This document shows, piece by piece, positions 25,552 to 34,900 of a stretch of 64,000 bases of DNA. This stretch comes from Oleispirillum naphthae (GTDB lineage: Bacteria; Pseudomonadota; Alphaproteobacteria; Rhodospirillales; Rhodospirillaceae). Where the stretch lies: positions 1 through 64,000 of the forward strand of contig JAQAZG010000003.1 in assembly GCA_027864655.1 (NCBI GenBank). The letters run 5' to 3'. Made by a program: the position numbers and the translations under genes. The notes under the pieces are model-generated. The model made no database searches and was not told where the DNA came from. It worked only from the letters and a program-made list of their open reading frames with translations. Each line of letters begins with the position of its first letter. The stretch's first letter is position 1.

Positions 25552-26471
25552 TAATCTTCCTCCAGGTTGGAATCGATCCGGAACGACCGGATATACTCCC
25601 GCACCAGGATGATGAAGTTCTGCGCGGTGTCGGACCGCTCGTTGCGCCGCACCGCCAGCGCCATACGCGCCACCGGATAGGTCCCGGCGAGGGGCACGTA
25701 GACCACGCCCTTCACCTGCAACTGGGTGAGCGAACGCGGCACGATGGAAACCCCCATCTCCGCCGCCACCAGGTTGATCACCGAGGCCATCTGCGGGCCT
25801 TCCTGCACCAGGCGCGGCTTGAAGCCGCTTTCGCGGCAGCGCTTCACCACCTCTTCGGAAAGGCAGAACTCGGCGCCCAGCGGCAGCAGGACGAACGGCT
25901 CGCCCTGCATCTCCGAAAGCTCGATGCTCTCCCGCTCCGCCAGGGGGTGCACCGAGGGCAGCGCGATCACCATCGGCTCGTCGCGGAAGCGCAGCAGCCG
26001 CAGCCCTTCCAGTTCGTGCAGTCCCGGCCGGATGAAGGCGGCGTCGAGGTCATCGCTGCCCAGCATGGTGACCAGCTGCACCGTGTTCTCCTCCACCAGC
26101 GACACCTCGACATCGGGGAAGTGACGGCGGAAATCGCGGATCAGCTTCGGCACCCGGGGGTGGAAGGCGGCGGAGCCGGTGAAGCCGATGCGCAACAGGC
26201 CCAGCTCGCCGCGCGCCGCGCGCTGCGCCGCGCACTTGGCCTCGTGCACCTCGCGCGGCACCCCGTACACCTTGTCGAGAAACACCCTGCCCGCCTCGGT
26301 GAGCTCCACCCCCTGCGGAATGCGGTGGAACAGCGTGGCGCCGATCTCCTTTTCCAGCGAGCGGATCTGCTGGCTCAAGGGCGGCTGCCCGATGCCGAGC
26401 TTTTCCGCGGCGCGGGTGAAGTTCAGCTCCTCGGCGACGGCGAGAAAATAGCGGATATGATGCAGTTCCAT
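25551..26471 (-). CDS. LysR-family regulator (paralogue 2 of the duplicated unit)
   Basis: A 306-residue LysR regulator whose helix-turn-helix (MELHHIRYFLAVAEELNFTR, then AAEKLGIGQPPLSQQIRSLE) is almost identical to that of the gene at 23644-24576; the effector domains have diverged more. The ATG at 26471 matches the paralogue's start, so upstream in-frame codons are ignored. It is convergent with the 71-codon ORF, the same arrangement as the first copy, and is likewise preceded by a 350-bp structured module. Ligand unknown; the BenM/CatM-like helix-turn-helix does not by itself imply an aromatic inducer. Confidence 0.9.
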   Translation of the reverse strand: MELHHIRYFLAVAEELNFTRAAEKLGIGQPPLSQQIRSLEKEIGATLFHRIPQGVELTEAGRVFLDKVYGVPREVHEAKCAAQRAARGELGLLRIGFTGSAAFHPRVPKLIRDFRRHFPDVEVSLVEENTVQLVTMLGSDDLDAAFIRPGLHELEGLRLLRFRDEPMVIALPSVHPLAERESIELSEMQGEPFVLLPLGAEFCLSEEVVKRCRESGFKPRLVQEGPQMASVINLVAAEMGVSIVPRSLTQLQVKGVVYVPLAGTYPVARMALAVRRNERSDTAQNFIILVREYIRSFRIDSNLEED

Positions 26472-26955
26472 GGTCCGACACCTGCGCCTTTCGACAAATG
26501 ATGCCGGTCTTCCGGCCGCGCCGCCGCTCCCCCACCGCAGAACGAAAGGCCAAAAGCCGGGTACGCGCCGCCACGAGGAGCCGTTCGCCCCCTGAAGGTG
26601 CGGGCGGCGTCGAAATGCCACCTTTAGGGGTGGTATTCTCCTCTGCCGACGGCAGGACTACATCATATCCAAATCCTCTGGAAAACGACAGTCCCGTATC
26701 TTGGATTTGTCGGCGATTTTGCGGATATTATCGAAGCAAGGCCGGAACGCAGCCTCCCCCAACGCGTCCCGCGCCTCGTCTCCCCAAAGACCCTTCGCCG
26801 GGGTCCGGCCGGTGCCAGCCAACCGGACCCCGGCTTTAGGGAGTGGTTACTTATGCCTTGAAATAATGTGGAAGTTGCACTCATCGCGGCCGCCGCGGCA
26901 ACGGCGGCCGCACTTTCCAGGCCGCGGCGACGGCGGCGTCCGCGAAAAACAACCC
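26472..26955. ncRNA. candidate structured intergenic module d
   Basis: A 484-bp gap matching module b feature by feature: CCACCTTTAGGGGTGG near 26617, a motif with GTATCTTGGAT (about 26670-26706), a perfect 12-bp stem at 26797-26834 (GCCGGGGTCCGG and complement), TTATGCCTTGAAAT at 26851-26864, and AACCCTTATGGGTGGTT near 26949. The stem sequences differ from module b, yet both pair perfectly, which is what a conserved RNA structure would look like. It lies upstream of the LysR gene and past the 3' end of selO. Confidence 0.45.
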
Positions 26956-28416
26956 TTATGGGTGGTTTTTCCGTTCGCCGTGCGACGATTCCGGCGCGCC
27001 GTTGCCGTAGGCCGCCGCCATCTCGGCGACCGCCGCAAGCTTCGCATGAAACGGCGCCCAGTCGTCCGCGGCGTCGATCGCCTCCCAGATCGCCTCCACC
27101 TCGTCGATCAGCATGGTGCACGGCGCGGCGCGGCGGAAATAGGGGTGCTCCAGGTCCGCCCCCGGCGCGGCGGGCAGGCCCGCCAACGCGGCGCGCACCG
27201 GCGCGAAGCCCTCCGCCGCGTAAAGTTCGGCCAGCGGCGAGGCGGCGGCGCGCGCCTTGCCCGCCTCGCCGCCGTACCAGTCGAAGAACACCTGCTCGAA
27301 GGGCGCGCGGCTGTCGAAGAGGAAGCGCCACAGCGACTCCGCCGCCGCCCCCGCCGCCGCCGCGCCCGCGGGCGCAAGGCCGAGACGGCGCAGCAGTTCC
27401 GCCTGGAAGGCGGCGCGGAAGGCATCGGGAAAGGTTTCCAGCACCGCCACCAGGCGGTCTTTCGGCGCCAGCGGCAGCAGGCACTCGGCCAGCCGCGTGA
27501 GGTTCCAGGCGAGCGAATCCGCCTGCGCGCCGAAGGCGTAGAGCCCGCCCCGGTCGAAATAGGCGGCGACGAAGGCCGGGTCCATCACCGGCACGAAGCG
27601 CCATGGCCCGTAGTCGAAGCTCTCGCCGGTGACGTTGATGTTGTCGGAATTGAGCACCCCATGGGCGAAGCCCGCCACCATCCACTGCGCGCCGGTGCGC
27701 GCGACGCGGCGGATCACCTCGGCCAGAAAGGCCTGCGCCCGCGCCGCGCCGGTCTCCGGCGACAGCTCCGGCATGTAGGTTTCCACCACGTAGTCGAGCA
27801 GCCGCGCGATGTTGGCCTCGTCGCCGAAATGGCGCAGCCGCTGGAAGGTGCCGATGCGGATGTGCGAATGGCTGAGACGCACCAGCACCGAGGACCGCGT
27901 CGGCGAGGGCTCGTCGTTGCGCTCCAGTGCCTCGCCGGTCTCGATCAGGCTGAACGACTTCGAGGTGTCCACCCCCAGCGCCTCCAGCATCGCGGTGGCC
28001 AGCACCTCGCGCACCCCGCCCTTCAAGGTCAGCCGCCCGTCGCCGAAGCGGGAGTACGGCGTGCGCCCGCTGCCCTTGGTGCCGAGGTCCAAGAGCCGCC
28101 CTCCCGCCGCCTCTTCAACCTGCGCGAAGAGGAATCCCCGGCCGTCGCCGATCTCCGGGTTGTAGGAGCGGAACTGGTGGCCGTGATAGCGCAGCGCCAG
28201 CGCCTCTTCCAAATTCCCCGGCAGCGGTTCGAAGCGCCCCATGTGGGCGATCCACTCCGCGTCCGTCAGGCCGGAAAGCCCCACCTGCGCCGCCCAGCCG
28301 CGGTTGCGGTAGCGCAGCACGTGCGCGGGAAACGCCGCGGGCGTCACCGCGTCGTAGAAATCCTCCCCAAGGTCGAGGATGCGGCAGGAGGGGCGGTAAG
28401 ACGGATCGGGAGACAT
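26956..28416 (-). CDS. selO: protein adenylyltransferase SelO
   Basis: A 486-residue member of the SelO (YdiU/UPF0061) pseudokinase family, which transfers AMP from ATP to Ser/Thr/Tyr of target proteins and is linked to redox stress. Diagnostic stretches are ALRYHGHQFRSYNPEIGDGR, KGSGRTPYSRFGDGRLTLKG (ATP-binding), and FAHGVLNSDNINVTGESFDY with the metal-binding Asn and Asp. The length is at the short end of the family's normal range, and no selenocysteine is implied. It is divergent from an MFS gene. Confidence 0.93.
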   Translation of the reverse strand: MSPDPSYRPSCRILDLGEDFYDAVTPAAFPAHVLRYRNRGWAAQVGLSGLTDAEWIAHMGRFEPLPGNLEEALALRYHGHQFRSYNPEIGDGRGFLFAQVEEAAGGRLLDLGTKGSGRTPYSRFGDGRLTLKGGVREVLATAMLEALGVDTSKSFSLIETGEALERNDEPSPTRSSVLVRLSHSHIRIGTFQRLRHFGDEANIARLLDYVVETYMPELSPETGAARAQAFLAEVIRRVARTGAQWMVAGFAHGVLNSDNINVTGESFDYGPWRFVPVMDPAFVAAYFDRGGLYAFGAQADSLAWNLTRLAECLLPLAPKDRLVAVLETFPDAFRAAFQAELLRRLGLAPAGAAAAGAAAESLWRFLFDSRAPFEQVFFDWYGGEAGKARAAASPLAELYAAEGFAPVRAALAGLPAAPGADLEHPYFRRAAPCTMLIDEVEAIWEAIDAADDWAPFHAKLAAVAEMAAAYGNGAPESSHGERKNHP

Positions 28417-28560
28417 GCGAATTTTCCGGGTTCACGCGGATTCGGGATTTGGTTTACAGTGCGTTCCTTCATATATCGGCTATATGCGACCGATAATAAG
28501 TCTCACATAGTGCATTTGATGCAGCCGCGCGCCCGCCGCGCGGCAGAGTGGATTTTTGCC

Positions 28561-29835
28561 ATGGTTTACGTGCCGCCCTCGGACCAGGAAACCGCCGTCA
28601 CCGCGGAGCCCGCCAGTTTCGCCCCCCGCCACGGCGACGAACCGCCGCGTTTCACGCCGCGCGGCTCGCCCGCCTATTGGCGCATCACCATCGGCCTCTT
28701 CCTCACCGGCTATGCCACCTTCTCCCTGGTCTACTGCGTGCAGCCGCTCTTGCCGGTGTTCGCCGCGGAGTTCGGCGTCGGCGCGGCGGCAAGCTCGCTC
28801 GCCCTCTCGCTGACCACCGGCACCCTCGCCGTCTCCATCCTCTGCGCCGGGGCGCTTTCGGAAAACCTCGGGCGCAAGTGGCTGATGTTCGCCTCGATGT
28901 GCACCGCCGCGGTGCTCAACATCGCCGCCGCCGCCGCGCCGTCCTGGCACCTCATGCTCGTCGCCCGCGCCCTCGAAGGTTTCGCCCTCGGCGGCGTTCC
29001 CGCCGTCGCCATGGCCTACCTGGCGGAGGAAATCGACCCCCGCGGCCTCGGCCTCTCCATGGGGCTCTACGTCGGCGGCACCGCTTTCGGCGGCATGACC
29101 GGCCGGGTGCTCACCGGCTACGTCGCCGACGCCTTCTCCTGGCCCGCCGCCATCGGCCTGATCGGCGTCACCGGCCTCGTCTCCGCCCTGTGCTTCGCCG
29201 CGCTGCTGCCGGAATCGAAAAACTTCGCCCGCAAGCGCGGCTTCAGCCTCAACGATCACCTCGCCACCTGGGGCCGCCATCTGCGCAATCCCGGCCTGCG
29301 GCGGCTCTTCCTCATCGCCTTCGTCAGCATGGGGGCGTTCGTCACCGTCTACAACTACGCGAGCTTCCGCCTGCTCGCGCCGCCGTTCTCCCTCTCCCAC
29401 TCCCAGATCGGCCTGATCTTCACCGCCTACCTCTTCGGCATCGCCTCGTCCTCGCTCGCCGGCGGCCTCTCCGACCGCGTCGGCCGCGCCCCGGTGCTCA
29501 CCGGCGGCGCGCTGGTCGCGCTCGCCGGGCTGGCGCTTACCCTCTCCTCCTCGCTGGCCGCCGCGATCGCGGGCATCGCCCTCGTCACCATCGGCTTCTT
29601 CGCCGCCCACTCCATCGCCAGCGGCTGGGTCGGGCGCACCGCCGACGGCGCCAAGGGACACGCCGCCTCGCTCTACCTGCTCGCCTACTACCTGGGCTCC
29701 AGCCTGCTCGGCTCCTCCGGCGGCTGGTTCTGGACCCATATGGGCTGGCCCGCCGTCGCCGCCTTCTGCGCCACGCTGTTCGCCATAACCCTCGCCATCG
29801 CGCTCCTGATGCCGCGCAAGAACCGCGGGGTTTAA
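28561..29835 (+). CDS. MFS transporter (drug/sugar efflux type)
   Basis: A 424-residue 12-helix MFS protein with a hydrophilic N-terminal 38 residues. GALSENLGRKWLMFASM (loop 2-3) and SLAGGLSDRVGRAPVLTGG (loop 8-9) are the two halves' signature loops. It resembles the YnfM/arabinose-efflux group; the substrate is not evident. The ATG at 28561 is preferred; an in-frame ATG at 28519 is possible. The leader has a TTCATATATCGG motif (about 28469) and a GCCGCGCG/CGCGCGGC hairpin (28522-28542), reminiscent of the upstream leader units. Copy 2 of the palindromic repeat begins at its stop. Confidence 0.88.
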   Translation: MVYVPPSDQETAVTAEPASFAPRHGDEPPRFTPRGSPAYWRITIGLFLTGYATFSLVYCVQPLLPVFAAEFGVGAAASSLALSLTTGTLAVSILCAGALSENLGRKWLMFASMCTAAVLNIAAAAAPSWHLMLVARALEGFALGGVPAVAMAYLAEEIDPRGLGLSMGLYVGGTAFGGMTGRVLTGYVADAFSWPAAIGLIGVTGLVSALCFAALLPESKNFARKRGFSLNDHLATWGRHLRNPGLRRLFLIAFVSMGAFVTVYNYASFRLLAPPFSLSHSQIGLIFTAYLFGIASSSLAGGLSDRVGRAPVLTGGALVALAGLALTLSSSLAAAIAGIALVTIGFFAAHSIASGWVGRTADGAKGHAASLYLLAYYLGSSLLGSSGGWFWTHMGWPAVAAFCATLFAITLAIALLMPRKNRGV

Positions 29836-29839
29836 CCCC

Positions 29840-30054
29840 AAAACTTTGCGAGGGGTCTTGGACCCCTCGCGCACCCCATAACTGGTTTTTCGCCGCGTAG
29901 CGGCAGGCAACCGTCACGCCGCGTGACGGTTCTATCGCGCTGCGCGCAAAACCCAAAAGTTATGGGGGGTGTGGGGGGATTGGAGCCGACTGCCGAAGGT
30001 AGTGGGAACGCCCAGTGGGCGTTCCCAAGGCGGAAATGTCCCCCCATGACGTTT
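29840..30054. repeat. dispersed palindromic intergenic repeat, copy 2
   Basis: The left arm AAAACTTTGCGAGGGGTC and its hairpin lead to CACCCCATAACTGGTTTTTC, then a core with CGCCGCGTAGCGGC and ACCGTCACGCCGCGTGACGG stems. The right arm (AAAACCCAAAAGTTATGGGG) is extended by about 50 bp of other DNA before GACGTTTTT. It fills the convergent MFS / aldo-keto reductase gap from stop to stop. Confidence 0.85.
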
Positions 30055-31035
30055 TTACTTAAACCCCGCCACCGCGTGCGGCACGTAGGGGGCTTGCAGC
30101 GCCGCGATTTCCTCGGCTGCGAGATGCAGCTCCAGCGCCGCCGCGGCGTCGGTGAGGTGGTGGGGCTTGGAGGCGCCGATGATCGGGCAGGTGATGCCGG
30201 GTTTCTGCAACAGCCAGGCGAGCGCCACCTGGGCGCGCGGCACGCCGCGGGCGGCGGCGATTTTGCCGACTGCGTCGATCACCTGGCGGTCGGCCTCCTG
30301 GGTGCGGTCGTAGAGGTTGTGGCCGACCGTATCGGTTTCGACACGATGCGTGGTTTCGTTCCAGTCGCGGGTGAGGCGGCCGCGCGCCAGCGGGCTCCAG
30401 GTCATCACCGCGATGCCCTGGTCGGCGCACAGCGGCAGCATTTCGCGTTCCTCCTCGCGGTAGAGGAGGTTGACGTGGTTCTGCATGCTGACGAAGCGGG
30501 TTCCGCCGTTGATCCGCGCGGTGTAGAGCGCCTTGGAAAACTGCCAGGCGTGCATCGAGGATGCGCCGATATAGCGCGCCTTGCCCGCTTTCACGATGTC
30601 GTGCAGGGCTTCCAGGGTTTCCTCGATCGGGGCGCCGTAGTCCCAGCGGTGGATCTGGTAGAGGTCCACGTAGTCGGTGCCGAGGCGCTTCAGCGAGGCG
30701 TCGATCTCCCGCATCAGCGCCTTGCGGGAGAGGCCCGCGCCGTTGGGGCCCTCGTGCATGCGGTTGTAGACCTTGGTGGCGATCACCAGGTCCTCGCGGC
30801 GGGAGAAGTCCTTGACCGCACGGCCGACGATCTCTTCCGAGGTGCCGTCGGAATAGGTGTTGGCGGTGTCGAGGAAGGTGATTCCCATCTCCAGCGCCTG
30901 CTTGATCAGGGGGCGGCTTTCCGCCTCCGGCAGGGTCCAGATATGGTTGCCGCGGTCCGGGATGCCGTAGGTCATGCAGCCGAGGCAGAGGCGCGAGACC
31001 TCGAGCCCGGTGCCGCCGAATTTCACATAGTCCAT
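30055..31035 (-). CDS. aldo/keto reductase
   Basis: A 326-residue NADPH-dependent aldo/keto reductase with the full catalytic tetrad: Asp56 and Tyr61 (FLDTANTYSDG), Lys88 (IATKVYNR) and His129 (YQIHRWD). It resembles the YajO/Kv-beta-like group acting on aldehydes and ketones; the physiological substrate is unknown. The ATG at 31035 gives the normal N-terminus (MDYVKFGGTGLEVSRLCLGC). It is followed directly by the palindromic repeat and preceded by a small cupin gene 17 bp away, so the two are probably cotranscribed with the Lrp gene upstream. Confidence 0.92.
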   Translation of the reverse strand: MDYVKFGGTGLEVSRLCLGCMTYGIPDRGNHIWTLPEAESRPLIKQALEMGITFLDTANTYSDGTSEEIVGRAVKDFSRREDLVIATKVYNRMHEGPNGAGLSRKALMREIDASLKRLGTDYVDLYQIHRWDYGAPIEETLEALHDIVKAGKARYIGASSMHAWQFSKALYTARINGGTRFVSMQNHVNLLYREEEREMLPLCADQGIAVMTWSPLARGRLTRDWNETTHRVETDTVGHNLYDRTQEADRQVIDAVGKIAAARGVPRAQVALAWLLQKPGITCPIIGASKPHHLTDAAAALELHLAAEEIAALQAPYVPHAVAGFK

Positions 31036-31052
31036 GGGGGTTTTCCTTTCGG

Positions 31053-31385
31053 TCAATCGACGATGAAGAGCTTCACTCCGGTGCGGGTGGAGGAACGGTG
31101 CGCCGCATCGCCGAAGTCGGAGACTTCGTAGCTCATCCCGGCTTTGAGGGTGAAGCGGCGGCCGTCCTTGAGCTCGGTTTCCAGCTCTCCTTCCAGAACA
31201 TAGAGAATGTGGCCGCGATCGCACCAGTGGTCGGCCAGATATCCCGGCGCATAATCGACGCGGCGGATGCGCACGTCGCCGACGTTGAGGGTGCGCCAGA
31301 GCGCATGCCCGGTTTCGCCCGGGTGTTCGGTGGCGGGCATCGCGTCCCATTCGGTCACGGTGAACGGCAGGTCCGGCAATTTCAT
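31053..31385 (-). CDS. DHCW-motif cupin-fold protein
   Basis: A 110-residue single-domain cupin with the DHWC-type motif (LADHWCDRGHILYVLEGELE) after which the family is named. The function is unknown; the fold suggests a small metal- or ligand-binding protein. Two adjacent ATGs occur; the second (31385) has the better spacing from AAAGGA. It sits between the Lrp-type regulator and the aldo/keto reductase on the same strand, with gaps of 11 and 17 bp. Confidence 0.85.
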   Translation of the reverse strand: MKLPDLPFTVTEWDAMPATEHPGETGHALWRTLNVGDVRIRRVDYAPGYLADHWCDRGHILYVLEGELETELKDGRRFTLKAGMSYEVSDFGDAAHRSSTRTGVKLFIVD

Positions 31386-31396
31386 CATCAGTCCTT

Positions 31397-31873
31397 TCAG
31401 ATCGGCAGGGTATCCACCGCCTTGATTTCCTCCATCACCGCGTAGGTGCGGGTTTCCCGCACCCCCGGCAGCGGCAGGATGACATCGCCCAGGAAGGCGC
31501 GGTAGGAGCCCATGTCCTTCACCCGCGCCTTGATCAGGTAATCGAAGCCGCCGGTCACCATATGACATTCCAGGACCTCTCCGGAACGCCGAACCTGCGC
31601 GGCGAAGGACTCGAAGACGTCCGGGCTGGTGCGGTCGAGCAGGACCTCGACGAAGACGAGGAGACCGCGCCCCACCTTCACCGGGTCGAGCTTGGCGCGA
31701 TAGCCGAGGATGAAGCCCTCGCGGGTGAGCCGACGGATGCGGTCGGCGGTGGCGGTGGGCGACAGTCCGATGCGGTCCGCCAGTTCGGAGGTGGTGATGC
31801 GGCCGTCCGCCTGGAGTTCCCGCAGCAGCTTGCGGTCGAGACGGTCCAAGCCTTCGATATCGCTGTCGGACAT
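31397..31873 (-). CDS. Lrp/AsnC-family regulator, probable PutA regulator
   Basis: A 158-residue Lrp/AsnC protein: helix-turn-helix at 10-60 (DRKLLRELQADGRITTSELA, then DRIGLSPTATADRIRRL) and a RAM ligand-binding domain (about 70-150). It is divergent from putA over 70 bp, the usual position of the proline-responsive activator PutR in alphaproteobacteria. The target is inferred from that arrangement. The downstream cupin and reductase genes follow without a terminator. Confidence 0.9.
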   Translation of the reverse strand: MSDSDIEGLDRLDRKLLRELQADGRITTSELADRIGLSPTATADRIRRLTREGFILGYRAKLDPVKVGRGLLVFVEVLLDRTSPDVFESFAAQVRRSGEVLECHMVTGGFDYLIKARVKDMGSYRAFLGDVILPLPGVRETRTYAVMEEIKAVDTLPI

Positions 31874-31943
31874 GTATTAAACCTTTTAATTCACGGTTGA
31901 CGGCCATGATATACCCGGGAAGCCCGGCGAAAAAGCCGATATC

Positions 31944-34900
31944 ATGAGAATTCGACGGGCAGCCATGAGCCGCCCGGAGTCGCCCCCGCATCGGATGATT
32001 GAGATGACCGCTTCCCTCGCCCTGGTTTCCGGCGTGCCCGGCTTCGCGCCGTTCCGCGCCGACTACGCCCCCGACGACACCGAGCTGGTGCGCGCGCTGT
32101 TGCCGCGCGCCGCCTTCCCGCCGGAGGCCGACGCCCGCATCGACGCCGACGCCGCCCGCCTGATCGGCGCGATCCGCGCCGAGACCGGCAGCCTGGGGGT
32201 GGAGGAATTCCTGCGCGAGTTCGCGCTCTCCACCCGCGAGGGCCTGGCGCTGATGGTGCTGGCCGAGGCGCTGTTGCGGGTGCCGGACGCCGCCACCGCC
32301 GACAAGCTGATCGAGGACAAGCTCACCGAGGCGCAGTTCGACAGCCACGAACGCGTCTCCGACGCCTGGCTGGTTTCCGCCTCGGCCTGGGCGATGGGCG
32401 TCACCGCCCGCGTCCTCCGGCCCGACGACACGCCGCTCGGCGTGCTCGGCGGCGCGATCAAGCGCCTCGGCCGCCCCACGGTGCGCACCGCCGCGGGCCA
32501 GGCGATGAAGGTGATGGGCCACCAGTTCGTCCTCGGCCAGACCATCGACGCCGCGATCTCCCGCGCCGCGGCGAAGCAGGCCAAGGGCTACCGCCACTCC
32601 TACGACATGCTGGGCGAAGGCGCGCGGACGAAGGACGGCGCGGAAAAGCACTTCCAGTCCTACGTCACCGCGCTGACCCGCATCGGCAAGGCGGCGGGGA
32701 ACGCGGGCGCGCTGCCGGCGCGGCCCGGCATGTCGGTGAAGCTGTCGGCGATCCACGCCAAGTACGAGGCGACCAACCAGGAGGCGGTGATGGCCGACCT
32801 GGTGCCGAAGATGCTGGAACTCTGCCGCATCGCCAAGGACTACGACCTCAACCTCACCATCGACGCGGAAGAGGCGGATCGCCTGGAGCTGTCGCTCGAC
32901 ATCTTCGCGGAAAGCCTGGCCGACCCGTCGCTCGCCGGGTGGATGGGCTACGGCATCGCCATCCAGGCGTACCAGAAGCGCGCGCTCCAGGTGGTGGACT
33001 GGGTGGGCGGGCTTGCCGAGTCGCTCGACCGCCGCCTGATGGTGCGCCTGGTCAAGGGCGCCTACTGGGATACCGAGGTGAAGCGCGCCCAGGAGCGCGG
33101 GCTTGCCGACTATCCGCTGTTCTCCCGCAAGTCGGCGACCGATCTCTCCTATCTCGCCTGCGCGCGGCGGCTGATGTCGTTACGGCCCCGTATCTATCCG
33201 CAATTCGCCAGCCACAATGCGCTCTCCGTGGCCTTCGTGCGTGAGCTTTCGCACGAGAACTGGTCGGATTCCGACCATGGCTTCGAATTCCAGAAGCTGC
33301 ACGGCATGGGCGATGCGCTCTATCGCCCGGTGGTGGAGGAAGACGGCTATCCCTGCCGCATCTATGCACCCGCGGGCGACCACCGCGACCTTCTCGCCTA
33401 TCTGGTGCGCCGCCTTTTGGAAAACGGCGCCAACTCCTCCTTCGTCGCCAACGTCGGCAACCTCGACATCCCGGTGGAAAGCCTGCTCACCCGCCCGGCG
33501 GAAATCCTGAGCGGCGGCGCGCGGGCGCGCAACGCCCACATCCCGCTGCCCGCCGACCTCTACGGCGGCGTGCGCAAGAACTCCCGCGGCATCGAACTCG
33601 GCTGTGCGGCGGAGCGCAAGGCCCTGGAGGCCGCGCTCGCGGACTATGCGGGCGAGCGTTATGCCGCCGCACCGCTGATCGACGGAAAGCCGCAGCCGGG
33701 GCCGGAACGCCCGGTGCTCGCCCCCTTCGACCGCCGCACCGCCGCCGGTTCGGTGGTGGAAGCGACGGCGGAAACCGCGGCCCGCGCCATCGAACGCGCC
33801 CGCGCCGCCTTCCCCGCCTGGGAGCGCACCCCGGCGGGCGAGCGCGCCGCGGCGCTGCAACGCCTCGGCGACGCCATCGAGGCGAACCGCGAACGCTTCA
33901 TGGCGCTCCTCGCCGCCGAGGCGGGCAAGACCCAGGGCGATGCGCTCGCCGAAGTGCGCGAGGCGGTGGATTTCTGCCGCTATTACGCCACCGAGGCGCG
34001 CCGCCTGTTTTCCGAGGCGCGGCGCATGCCCGGCCCGACCGGCGAGGACAACCGCTTCCGCCTGCGCGGCCGCGGCGTGTTCGTCTGCATCTCGCCGTGG
34101 AACTTCCCGCTCGCCATCTTCATCGGCCAGGTCGCCGCGGCGCTCGCCGCGGGCAACGCCGTGGTCGCCAAGCCCGCGGGCTCGGTGCCGCTGGTCGCCG
34201 CCCTGGCGGTGAAACTGGCGCACCAGGCGGGCATTCCCGCGGGGGCGCTGCAGTTCACCCCCGGACCGGTCGGCTCCGCCCTGGTGGCGCACCCCGCGGT
34301 CGCGGGCGTGGCGTTCACCGGCTCCACCGAAACCGCGCACGGCATCAACCGCGCGCTCGCCGCGAAGACCGGCCCGATCGTGCCGCTGATCGCCGAAACC
34401 GGCGGCATCAACGCGATGATCGTGGACGCCACCGCCCTGCCGGAGCAGGTCTCCGACGACGTGGTGACCTCCGCCTTCCGCTCCGCCGGGCAGCGCTGCT
34501 CGGCGCTGCGCCTCCTCTTCCTCCAGGAGGACGTCGCCGACCACATGCTCAAGATGATCGTCGGCGCGGCGCAGCAGTTGGTGCTCGGCGATCCTCGGCG
34601 GTTGCTCACCGACATGGGCCCGGTGATCGACGCCGAGGCGAAGACGCGGCTGGACGCCTATGTCGCGGAGGCCCGGGCCTCCGGCCGCGTCGTTTTCGAG
34701 GGCGCGCCCCCCGGCGGCGACTTGGCGGGCGGCACCTGGGTCGCGCCGGTGGTGATCGACCTCGGCCACGACCCCGCGCTCCTCACCGAGGAGGTGTTCG
34801 GCCCGGTGCTCCACGTGGTGCGCTGGAAGGCGAAGGAACTGGATGCGGTGATCGACGCCATCGCCGCCACCGGCTACGGCCTCACGCTCGGCATCCACTC

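Noticed and set aside
26701..28560. An N-terminal extension of about 620 codons for the MFS gene at 28561
   Set aside because: The extension is the antisense of selO; MFS similarity and a sensible N-terminus begin at 28561.
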